Source: Streptomyces sp. R44 (lineage in GTDB: Bacteria; Actinomycetota; Actinomycetes; Streptomycetales; Streptomycetaceae). Taken from it: a stretch of 64,000 nucleotides of DNA. Positions within the stretch are counted from its first letter, which is position 1; the number at the start of each line of letters is the position of its first letter. The stretch is taken from positions 5,828,001 through 5,892,000 of the forward strand of contig NZ_CP163444.1 of assembly GCF_041053105.1 (NCBI RefSeq), in the 5' to 3' direction. The position numbers were made by a program, and so were the translations under genes. Under the pieces are notes generated by a model. That model was given only the letters and a program-made list of their open reading frames with translations, was not told the DNA's origin and searched no databases. Below, piece after piece: positions 45,634-52,975 of this stretch.

Positions 45634-45964
45634 GGAAAGCGACCATACCCGCCGGTAGGTATACCGCCAGAGGCCGGTGATGTGAGGCAGTTCACCGTGC
45701 GGATCCCGCTCGCGCCCTCCCGCCGGATCCTTCCGCGGAGTTACGCTACGACCTGTAGCGAAAGGCATTGAGCGGCCTGAGCGACAACCAACAGAGTGCC
45801 GGGTGGGGACCCGGCGCGGAAGACGGCACCGGGTGGGGACCCGGCGCCGCCGAAGACGAGGAACCGTGTCGTCCACGCGTCTCGCACACCGGCGGGAGAT
45901 GCGCGGACGGCACGGTTCAGCCATGGCTTACCGGTTACGCGCGCGGAAGGGGGAGGATGTATCC
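45634..45964 (+). other. Leader and divergent promoter region of tetR and the YbbN gene
   Basis: A gene-free stretch. Near the left end, GGTATACC (45658-45665) next to CATACCCGCC is a probable TetR site. CGCTAC (45744-45749) / GTAGCG (45755-45760) is a small palindrome covering a TACGCT -10-like element. Two tandem hairpins, CCGGGT-GGGG-ACCCGG, sit at 45799-45814 and 45829-45844 with a 30-bp period, in what would be the YbbN 5' leader. Arg-rich in-frame extensions of YbbN here look non-coding. Confidence 0.5.
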
Positions 45965-46936
45965 ATGCAGCCCCGAAACATGTCCATGAGCGGCGTCGTC
46001 GACCTCGCCGCGGTGAAGGCGGCCGGAGAGGCCAAGGCGAAGGCGGAGCAGGCGCGCGCCGAAGCCGCCCGGCAGGGTGGTTCCGCCGCCGTACCCCCGT
46101 CGGCCCTGGTGATCGACGTCGACGAGGCCGGCTTCGAGCGCGATGTGCTCCAGCGCTCGGCCGAGGTCCCGGTCGTCCTCGACTTCTGGGCCGAGTGGTG
46201 CGAGCCGTGCAAGCAGCTCGGCCCCCTCCTGGAGCGTCTGGCCGTCGATTACAACGGCCGCTTCCTGCTCGCGAAGATCGACGTCGACGCCAACCAGATG
46301 CTGATGCAGCAGTTCGGCATCCAGGGAATTCCGGCCGTTTTCGCGGTGGTCGCCGGTCAGGCGCTGCCGCTGTTCCAGGGTGCGGTGCCCGAGGCGCAGA
46401 TCCGGGAGACCCTCGACGAGCTGATCCGGATCGGCGAGGAGCGCTTCGGTCTCACCGGCATCGTCGTGGACGCGGACGCGGACGCCGACGCCTCGGCCCC
46501 CGCCGCGCGGCCGGCCGGTCCGTACGACGCCCTCCTCGAAGCGGCCATGTCCGCGCTCGACGCGGGTGACCTCGCGGGTGCGGTCCAGGCGTACAAGAAC
46601 GTGCTCGCCGACGACCCGGCCCACCCGGAGGCGAAGCTCGGCCTGGCGCAGGCCGAACTGCTCGCCCGGGTGCAGGATCTGGACCCCGGTGCCGTCCGGA
46701 AGAACGCGGCCGACAACCCGGCCGACGTGACCGCGCAGATCGCCGCCGCCGACCTCGATCTGGTGGGCGGTCATGTGCAGGACGCCTTCGGCCGTCTCGT
46801 GGAGACCGTGCGCCGCACGGCGGGCGAGGACCGGAACGCGGCGCGGCTTCGCCTCCTGGAACTGTTCGAGGTGATCGGCGCCGACGACCCGCGCGTGACG
46901 GCGGCCCGGCAGGCCCTCGCCCGGGTGCTGTTCTAG
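45965..46936 (+). CDS. YbbN/CnoX-like thioredoxin-TPR protein
   Basis: A 323-residue co-chaperone-type protein. After an Ala/Lys-rich head (about 1-45) comes a thioredoxin domain (about 50-155) with active site C79-E-P-C82 in FWAEWCEPCKQLGPLLERL and the cis-proline loop IQGIPAVFAV. An Asp/Ala linker leads to TPR-like helices (ALLEAAMSALDAGDLAGAVQAYKNVLADDPAHPEAKLGLAQAELL). E. coli CnoX holds substrates under oxidative stress and hands them to chaperonin. ATG 45965 follows GGGGGAGG. Confidence 0.92.
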   Translation: MQPRNMSMSGVVDLAAVKAAGEAKAKAEQARAEAARQGGSAAVPPSALVIDVDEAGFERDVLQRSAEVPVVLDFWAEWCEPCKQLGPLLERLAVDYNGRFLLAKIDVDANQMLMQQFGIQGIPAVFAVVAGQALPLFQGAVPEAQIRETLDELIRIGEERFGLTGIVVDADADADASAPAARPAGPYDALLEAAMSALDAGDLAGAVQAYKNVLADDPAHPEAKLGLAQAELLARVQDLDPGAVRKNAADNPADVTAQIAAADLDLVGGHVQDAFGRLVETVRRTAGEDRNAARLRLLELFEVIGADDPRVTAARQALARVLF

Positions 46937-47528
46937 TTCCCCGGGTGGGCCGGATCGTCTGACGATTTGGCAGCAGGGTGACAAATCGCGGCCGCGCTTT
47001 ACCAAAACTTGGTAATCGCGGCCGCTGTTACTTGCAGTAAATCGAACCCGGCGTTCTGTCCGCATTCATCCGATGATCTCCTGACATTCCCTGTCGCTCG
47101 AACGTACCCAGAGTGCCCGTTCGGTCCCGGCCCGCCATGGCGTGGTTATCCAGCCGTTACTAGCCAGTAACGAACCCCCTTGTGCGGGGGCCCGGAATGG
47201 ACCACGATCGGCGACGCTCGGTCCGAACCGCAGCACCCCGGCAACCAACCGGGAGCGCGGCGAGGGTCCCCACCGAGTGGACCGGTGTTCCGGCACCGGT
47301 CGTGGACAGGGGGGTTCCCGCTCTCATCGGAACGGGGCCTGTCCAATCAGGTCGTGCCCCAAGGCGCGCCCATGGTTGTCGCTCGGGGGTGATCGCCGGT
47401 GATTCGGACGCGCGTCGCGCCGCCTGATGCCTCGGCGCTCTCCTTCCCGAGGACGTAGCTCTTCTCCCATCCCAGGGTGGCCCCCCGGGGTCCCTCCGGA
47501 GATGTACGTCCGAGAAGGAGGAATTCTC
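46937..47528 (+). other. 592-bp non-coding leader of the DUF6230/DUF6114 operon
   Basis: No credible gene: three overlapping short frames near 47142-47427 have poor codon bias. The left part has a direct repeat of AATCGCGGCCGC (30-bp period, near 46984 and 47014) and three TTAC palindromes. These are TTACCAA-AAC-TTGGTAA (46999-47015), TTACT-TGC-AGTAA (47028-47040) and GTTACT-AGCC-AGTAAC (47156-47171). The right part is GC-rich and ends in a strong AAGGAGG before the first gene. Confidence 0.6.
46999..47171. promoter_or_regulatory. Three TTAC-N-GTAA palindromes, candidate operators
   Basis: The three inverted repeats at 46999-47015, 47028-47040 and 47156-47171 share TTAC/GTAA ends with 3-9 bases between. 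This is the shape of TetR- or GntR-type sites. They lie upstream of the exported-protein operon. The regulator is not identified. Confidence 0.5.
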
Positions 47529-48194
47529 ATGAAGTCCCAGGTTCGTGGCGGGACCAGATGGAAGCGGTTCGCCGTCGTCATGGTCCCGAGCGTGGCCGCG
47601 ACGGCCGCGATCGGTGTCGGCCTCGCCCAGGGCGCGCTCGCCGCGTCCTTCAGCATCTCCGGCCAGGAATTCAAGGTTAAGGCCAACAGCCTCGTCGGTA
47701 CGGACTTCGTCCAGTACGGCAGCGTGGACGCGGGCAAGGACCTCGAGGGCAAGGACTTCGCCGCCCCGGTGGCCGTGTCCGGCTTCTCCGAGGCCTGGAT
47801 CACCAACATGTGCCAGTCGGTCGTCACGCCGAAGGTGCCGTTCATCGGTGACGTCACCCTCCGCCTGGAGGCCGGCACCGACGCCGTCAAGACCGGCAAG
47901 GACGAGGACAAGGTCTACGCGAAGGGCATCTACCTCGATGTCTCCGAGCTCAAGGCCGACGCCGAGTTCAGCAACATCGACATCGGCGTCGCCGCCGGTG
48001 CCCTCCCGAAGTCGCCGGGCAAGCCGGGCATCCAGCCCAACACCAAGGCCAACCCGTACGGCTTCGGCCAGCGCGCCGAGCAGGCCACGCTGAACAACGT
48101 GCAGCAGAAGGCCTGGGCCACCACGGCCGGCACCTTCAAGCTCCCCGACCTGCACCTGTCGCTGCACCGGGGCACGGACGCCGAGTGCTACTAG
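47529..48194 (+). CDS. DUF6230 family exported protein
   Basis: A 221-residue protein with an N-terminal signal or anchor segment (KRFAVVMVPSVAATAAIGVGLAQGALAASF, cleavage near ALA-A). A beta-rich extracellular domain starts FSISGQEFKVKANSLVGTDFVQYGSVD. Only two cysteines, in NMCQSVV and at the C-terminal AECY, could pair. Homologues have been loosely labelled cholesterol esterase, for which no catalytic motif is seen. The ATG follows the near-perfect ribosome site AGAAGGAGG. First of three co-directional genes. Confidence 0.85.
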   Translation: MKSQVRGGTRWKRFAVVMVPSVAATAAIGVGLAQGALAASFSISGQEFKVKANSLVGTDFVQYGSVDAGKDLEGKDFAAPVAVSGFSEAWITNMCQSVVTPKVPFIGDVTLRLEAGTDAVKTGKDEDKVYAKGIYLDVSELKADAEFSNIDIGVAAGALPKSPGKPGIQPNTKANPYGFGQRAEQATLNNVQQKAWATTAGTFKLPDLHLSLHRGTDAECY

Positions 48195-48231
48195 GACCGG
48201 CCGGTCCCTGAGGACCGTTCCGTCCGGAGGG

Positions 48232-48256
48232 GTGGGGCCGTCGTGTGCGGTCCCAC
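48232..48256 (+). promoter_or_regulatory. Hairpin between DUF6230 and DUF6114 genes
   Basis: GTGGGGCCG (48232-48240) pairs with CGGTCCCAC (48248-48256) with one G-U pair. It may attenuate read-through from the abundant first cistron into the second. Confidence 0.4.
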
Positions 48257-48313
48257 CCGCCAGGTCCCTTCTCTTCATCTTTCTCAGCAACACCGCTTCC
48301 AGGGAGCTGTTCC

Positions 48314-48895
48314 ATGAGCGCCGAGTACCCCGCCTCCCGCGAAGTCCCCAAAAAGGAGAACCGGTTCAAGGTCTGGCGGCAGACCCGGCCCTTCTGGGCG
48401 GGACTGCTCACCATGATCGGCGGCGTACCGATCGCCTACCTCCCGTACGGGGACATGCGGCTCGGCAACGTCACGCTCGCCATGCAGACGACCGCCGGAG
48501 CCGGAGCGCTGATCATCGGCGTCCTGCTGATCACGCTCGGACTGACGATGTGGTTCCAGCCCGTCGTCCGGGTCTTCGCGGGCATCGCGTCGATCGTCCT
48601 GGCACTCGTCTCCATCCCGGTGTCGAACTTCGGCGGCCTCGTCATCGGATTCCTGTTCGCCCTCGTAGGCGGCGGCATGTCCGCCGCCTGGGCCCCCGCG
48701 CCCCCGGTCGAGGAGACCAAGGACGCAGAGCACGACGGTTGGACGGAGGCCTCGGACGAGGCCGGAGCGGAGTCCGCGACCGAGCCCGCGACGGAGGTCG
48801 TGCCCACGGCCGCGGTCCCGGAGCAGCGCGAGGCGGAGCACCGGGCGACCGAAACGACGATCGACGCCAACGGCGGGAGGAACAGTGCGGGGTGA
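48314..48895 (+). CDS. DUF6114 membrane protein
   Basis: A 193-residue protein with four hydrophobic helices (FWAGLLTMIGGVPIAYLPYG, AGALIIGVLLITLGLTMWF, FAGIASIVLALVSIPVS, GGLVIGFLFALVGGGMSAAWAP). It ends in a 70-residue acidic, disordered cytoplasmic tail. The family is restricted to actinobacteria and usually pairs with DUF6230. ATG 48314 is chosen; the longer frame from 48245 crosses a hairpin. It overlaps the next gene by 11 bp. Confidence 0.85.
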   Translation: MSAEYPASREVPKKENRFKVWRQTRPFWAGLLTMIGGVPIAYLPYGDMRLGNVTLAMQTTAGAGALIIGVLLITLGLTMWFQPVVRVFAGIASIVLALVSIPVSNFGGLVIGFLFALVGGGMSAAWAPAPPVEETKDAEHDGWTEASDEAGAESATEPATEVVPTAAVPEQREAEHRATETTIDANGGRNSAG

Positions 48896-50162
48896 CGAGA
48901 CTCAGTCGGCGCTCGCGAAGGAGGGCCCGCGGCACGCGGCCCCGCGCAAGTCGCTGCTGAACAGGATCCAGGGCCCCGCCGGGAAGGCGATGGCGCTCGC
49001 GGCCATGCCGACCGCGGTCTTCGTGGGCATGGGCCTGACGCCCAGACTCGCCCTCGCGGACGACAAGGAGATCCCCTTCGCCCCCGGCCCCTGCGTGACG
49101 CGCTCCGACGAGCCGACGGCGGAGGCCTCGGAGACGCCGAAGACCGGCGAGAGCACCAAGCCCGCCGCCACGGTGCGGCCGACGGACACCCCCTCGGTCC
49201 CCGCCACGCCGTCCGCCACCGCGACGCCGGCCGCCACCCCGACGCCCACGGCGACCGGACAGACGGCCGCGCCGCAGACGCAGACGCAGGCCAAGAGCGC
49301 TCCCGCGCCCACGGCCAGCCCCACGCCGACGGCGTCCAAGAACCCGCTGGACCCGCTGGGCCTGGGCGACGCCCTGAAGGACCTCTTCGGAGGCACGGAC
49401 AAGCCGACGGCCACGCCGACGACGGCGGCGCCGACGACGCCGGCCCCGCAGCAGACCGAGGCCCCCGACGCGACGCCGTCCACCGGAACCCCGGCCCCGA
49501 CCGCCTCCGCCTCCACGAAGCCGAAGACGGCGACGGACCCGGCCACGGAGCGGACGAAGACGGCGATCGAGAAGGCCGCCGAGAAGGCCGGTGCCGCGGT
49601 CGAGGAGCTCCCGGAGAGCGCCAAGGGCCTCGACGCCAAGAAGGACACGGACATACCCGACGGGGCCAAGCCCCGCTTCCCGTGCCCCGAACTCGACGCG
49701 CAGGCGCTCGCCGACGCCGAGCTGGAGCCCGGCGTCCCGCTGCTGCCGGACGAGCCGTGGCGTCTGGAGAGCTCGCTGCTCACCCTGAACGGCCTGAAGT
49801 ACCACGGCATCGTCGAGGTGAAGACCGGCAGCGGCAAGATCAAGAAGGTGCTCAAGTTCACCGCGTCCTCGGTGGACATCAAGGACCTGCACCAGCTGAC
49901 GGAACACTCCGAGGGCCGCACCGGTCACGTCCGCTCCGACAGGGGATCGACCTCGACCATCCGCAACGGCACGGTGACGATGTACACGGAGGAGCTGAAG
50001 GGCAACCTCTTCGGCCTCATCCCGATCACCTTCGGCCCCGAGTCCCCGCCCCCCCTCGACGTCCCGTTCGCCTTCTTCACCAACGTGAAGCTCAAGCAGG
50101 CGGGTCAGTTCGGCGGCACCCTCAAGGTCCCGGGCCTCCGCAACACGATCGAGGCCGGCTGA
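48885..50162 (+). CDS. Secreted Pro/Thr-rich protein of the DUF6230/DUF6114 operon
   Basis: A 425-residue protein with a long signal sequence (KAMALAAMPTAVFVGMGLTPRLALA-DDK). A roughly 170-residue Thr/Pro/Ala linker follows (PTPTATGQTAAPQTQTQ and similar), then an amphipathic helix TERTKTAIEKAAEKAGAAVEELPESAKGL. The C-terminal beta-rich domain (about 260-425) begins RFPCPELDAQALADAELEPGVPLLPDEPWRLESSLLTLNGLKYHGIVEV. No enzyme motif is seen. It could be a surface lipid- or wall-associated protein. GTG 48885 overlaps the DUF6114 stop, so the genes are coupled. Confidence 0.8.
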   Translation: MRGDETQSALAKEGPRHAAPRKSLLNRIQGPAGKAMALAAMPTAVFVGMGLTPRLALADDKEIPFAPGPCVTRSDEPTAEASETPKTGESTKPAATVRPTDTPSVPATPSATATPAATPTPTATGQTAAPQTQTQAKSAPAPTASPTPTASKNPLDPLGLGDALKDLFGGTDKPTATPTTAAPTTPAPQQTEAPDATPSTGTPAPTASASTKPKTATDPATERTKTAIEKAAEKAGAAVEELPESAKGLDAKKDTDIPDGAKPRFPCPELDAQALADAELEPGVPLLPDEPWRLESSLLTLNGLKYHGIVEVKTGSGKIKKVLKFTASSVDIKDLHQLTEHSEGRTGHVRSDRGSTSTIRNGTVTMYTEELKGNLFGLIPITFGPESPPPLDVPFAFFTNVKLKQAGQFGGTLKVPGLRNTIEAG

Positions 50163-50188
50163 CCCCCGTACCACTCCGGGAGCCGCAC

Positions 50189-50231
50189 ACGACGAAGCCC
50201 CCGTCCGTACCGGACGGGGGCTTCGTCGTGC
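50189..50231. terminator. Bidirectional terminator before pyk
   Basis: A perfect 20-bp stem (50189-50208 with 50212-50231, loop TAC) separates the exported-protein operon from convergent pyk. Confidence 0.9.
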
Positions 50232-50232
50232 G

Positions 50233-51663
50233 TCAGGCGTGCTCGCCGCCGCCGAGGTGGTGGACGCGGACCATGTTGGTCGTGCCGGGGACGCCGGGGG
50301 GCGAGCCGGCGGTGATGATCATGGTGTCGCCCGCGTTGTGGCGCTGGAGCTTGAGGAGCTCGGCGTCCACGAGGTCGACCATGGCGTCCGTGTTGTCCAC
50401 GAACGGGACCAGGAAGGACTCCACGCCCCAGCTCAGGGTGAGCTGGTTGCGGGTGCCCTCGTCCGTCGTGAAGGCGAGGATCGGCTGCTGCGTGCGGTAG
50501 CGGGAGAGACGGCGGGCCGTGTCGCCGGACTGCGTGAAGGCGATCAGCGCCTTGCCGTCCAGGAAGTCCGCGATCTCGCAGGCCGCGCGGGCCACCGAGC
50601 CGCCCTGGGTGCGCGGCTTCTTGCCCGGGACCAGCGGCTGGAGGCCCTTGGAGAGCAGCTCCTCCTCGGCCGCGGCGACGATCTTCGACATCGTCTTCAC
50701 GGTCTCGATCGGGTACGCGCCGACCGAGGACTCGGCCGACAGCATGACCGCGTCCGCGCCGTCCAGGATCGCGTTGGCGACGTCGCTCGCCTCGGCGCGG
50801 GTCGGCCGCGAGTTGGTGATCATCGACTCCATCATCTGGGTGGCGACGATGACCGGCTTCGCGTTGCGGCGGCACATCTCCACGAGGCGCTTCTGCACCA
50901 TCGGGACCTTCTCCAGCGGGTACTCCACGGCGAGGTCGCCACGGGCCACCATGACCGCGTCGAAGGCGGCGACGACATCGGCCATGTTCTCCACGGCCTG
51001 CGGCTTCTCGACCTTGGCGATGACGGGGACCCGGCGGCCCTCCTCGTCCATCACCTTGTGGACGTCCTTGACGTCGTCGGCGTCGCGGACGAAGGACAGG
51101 GCGACCATGTCGCAGCCCATCCGCAGGGCGAAGCGGAGGTCGTCGACGTCCTTCTCCGACAGGGCCGGGACGTTCACGGCCGCGCCGGGCAGGTTGATGC
51201 CCTTGTGGTCGGAGATGACACCGCCCTCGACGACGATCGTCTTGACGCGGGGCCCGTCGACCTCGACGACCCGCAGCTCGACGTTGCCGTCGTTGATGAG
51301 GACCTGGTCGCCCTTGGAGACGTCGCCGGGCAGACCCTTGTAGGTGGTGCCGCAGATCGACTTGTCGCCCGGGACGTCGTCGGTGGTGATGGTGAACTCG
51401 TCACCGCGCACCAGCTCGACCGGTCCCTCGGCGAAGGTCTCCAGACGGATCTTCGGGCCCTGGAGGTCGGCGAGGACGCCGACGGCGCGCCCGATGTCCG
51501 CGGAGACCTGCCGGAGGCGGTCGTACCGCTCCTGGTGCTCCGCCTGGGACCCGTGGCTGAAGTTGAATCGGGCCACGTTCATACCGGCCTCGATGAGAGC
51601 CTTCAGCTGCTCATACGAGTCGACGGCGGGGCCCAGCGTGCAGACGATTTTGGAACGGCGCAT
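50233..51663 (-). CDS. pyk: Pyruvate kinase
   Basis: Last step of glycolysis, phosphoenolpyruvate plus ADP to pyruvate plus ATP. The 476 residues start MRRSKIVCTLGPAVDSYEQLKALIEAGMNVARFNFSHG. They include the substrate motif VMVARGDLAVEYPLEKVPMVQK with metal-binding E/D, and SRPTRAEASDVANAILDGADAVMLSAESS. The C-terminal domain is shorter than in allosteric PEP-domain-extended forms. ATG 51663 is preferred over upstream in-frame codons. A palindrome CGGAATATTCCG lies 30 bp upstream. Confidence 0.97.
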   Translation of the reverse strand: MRRSKIVCTLGPAVDSYEQLKALIEAGMNVARFNFSHGSQAEHQERYDRLRQVSADIGRAVGVLADLQGPKIRLETFAEGPVELVRGDEFTITTDDVPGDKSICGTTYKGLPGDVSKGDQVLINDGNVELRVVEVDGPRVKTIVVEGGVISDHKGINLPGAAVNVPALSEKDVDDLRFALRMGCDMVALSFVRDADDVKDVHKVMDEEGRRVPVIAKVEKPQAVENMADVVAAFDAVMVARGDLAVEYPLEKVPMVQKRLVEMCRRNAKPVIVATQMMESMITNSRPTRAEASDVANAILDGADAVMLSAESSVGAYPIETVKTMSKIVAAAEEELLSKGLQPLVPGKKPRTQGGSVARAACEIADFLDGKALIAFTQSGDTARRLSRYRTQQPILAFTTDEGTRNQLTLSWGVESFLVPFVDNTDAMVDLVDAELLKLQRHNAGDTMIITAGSPPGVPGTTNMVRVHHLGGGEHA

Positions 51664-51692
51664 GAGGCGGATCCTATCGGTTTGTTTCACTG

Positions 51693-51704
51693 CGGAATAT
51701 TCCG
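51693..51704. promoter_or_regulatory. Palindrome upstream of pyk
   Basis: A perfect 12-bp palindrome CGGAATATTCCG between ackA and pyk, 30 bp before the pyk start, in an AT-richer patch. It is a possible operator or part of the pyk promoter. Confidence 0.4.
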
Positions 51705-51745
51705 TCTGGCGGAAAGTACAAATGGGCGCGGGCCCGCTCAGGCGT

Positions 51746-52975
51746 TCACTCGTTCGAGCTCGCTTCGTCCAGAACGAGCGCGTAACTCTGCCGCGCGATC
51801 TCCAGCTCCTCGTCCGTCGGCACCACCGCGACCGCCACCCGCGCGTACACCGGCGAGATGATCCGGGCCTCGTCGGAACGCACCGCGTTGAGGTCCGCGT
51901 CCACCGCGAGCCCCAGCTCCTCCAGGCCCGCGATCGCAGCCTCCCGCACCGGCGCCGCGTTCTCGCCGACCCCCGCCGTGAACGCCACCGCGTCCACCCG
52001 GCCGAGCACCGCGTAGTACGCGCCGATGTACTTCTTCAGGCGGTGGATGTAGATGTCGAAGGCGAGCGCCGCCCGCTCGTCGCCCTCGTCGATCCGCCGG
52101 CGGATCTCCCGCATGTCGTTGTCGCCGCAGAGCCCCACCAGACCGGACTTCTTGTTCAGGAGCACGTCGATCTCGTCCGCCGACATCCCCGCCACCCGCT
52201 TGAGGTGGAAGGTCACCGCCGGATCGATGTCGCCCGAGCGGGTGCCCATGACCAGGCCCTCCAGCGGCGTCAGGCCCATCGAGGTGTCCACGCACCGGCC
52301 GCCCCGCACCGCCGAGGCCGAGGCGCCGTTGCCCAGGTGCAGCACGATCACGTTCACCTCCTCCGGCTCCTTCCCGAGCAGCCGCGCCGTCTCCCGCGAG
52401 ACGTACGCGTGCGAGGTGCCGTGGAAGCCGTACCGGCGGATGCGGTGCGCGTCGGCGGTCTCCACGTCGATCGCGTACCGCGCCGCAGACTCCGGCATCG
52501 TGGTGTGGAAGGCGGTGTCGAAGACCGCCACCTGCGGCAGGTCGGGGCGCAGCGACATGGCCGTACGGATGCCGATGAGGTTCGCCGGGTTGTGCAGCGG
52601 CGCCACCGGCACCAGCCGCTCGATCTCCGCGAGCACCTCCTCGTCGATGACCGTCGGCTCGGTGAACCGGAGGCCGCCGTGCACCACCCGGTGGCCGATC
52701 GCCGCCAACTCGGGGGAGTCCAGGCCCAGACCGTCCGCCGCCAGTTCCTCGGCGACCGCCTTCAGCGCGGCCGCGTGGTCGGCGATCGGCCCGTTCTTCT
52801 CGCGCTTCCCGGCACCGCCGCCCTGGAGCGGGGTGTGCACGAGCCGGGAGGTCTCCTCGCCGATCCGCTCGACGAGCCCCTGCGCCAGGCGGCGGTCGTC
52901 CTTCATGTCGAGCAGCTGGTACTTCACCGACGAGGAGCCGGAGTTGAGGACCAGTACACGGGTGGGGGTCGTCAT
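51746..52975 (-). CDS. ackA: Acetate kinase
   Basis: Interconverts acetyl phosphate plus ADP and acetate plus ATP. The 409-residue ASKHA enzyme has the first phosphate loop RVLVLNSGSSSVKYQLLD, IGHRVVHGGLRF, the catalytic-Asp strand VAVFDTAFHTTMPESA, HLGNGASASAVRGGRCVDTSMGLTPLEGLVMGTRSGD and FTAGVGENA. It is downstream of pta with an ATGA overlap, the standard order of the acetate overflow/assimilation pathway. Confidence 0.97.
   Translation of the reverse strand: MTTPTRVLVLNSGSSSVKYQLLDMKDDRRLAQGLVERIGEETSRLVHTPLQGGGAGKREKNGPIADHAAALKAVAEELAADGLGLDSPELAAIGHRVVHGGLRFTEPTVIDEEVLAEIERLVPVAPLHNPANLIGIRTAMSLRPDLPQVAVFDTAFHTTMPESAARYAIDVETADAHRIRRYGFHGTSHAYVSRETARLLGKEPEEVNVIVLHLGNGASASAVRGGRCVDTSMGLTPLEGLVMGTRSGDIDPAVTFHLKRVAGMSADEIDVLLNKKSGLVGLCGDNDMREIRRRIDEGDERAALAFDIYIHRLKKYIGAYYAVLGRVDAVAFTAGVGENAAPVREAAIAGLEELGLAVDADLNAVRSDEARIISPVYARVAVAVVPTDEELEIARQSYALVLDEASSNE

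Noticed and set aside
45803..45964. N-terminal extension of the YbbN gene from an upstream ATG
   Set aside because: The extension is Arg-rich, runs through two hairpins, and ATG 45965 has a strong GGGGGAGG site.
47142..47427. Three overlapping short frames in the leader of the DUF6230 operon
   Set aside because: Codon third-position bias is weak in all three, starts lack ribosome sites, and palindromes occupy the region.
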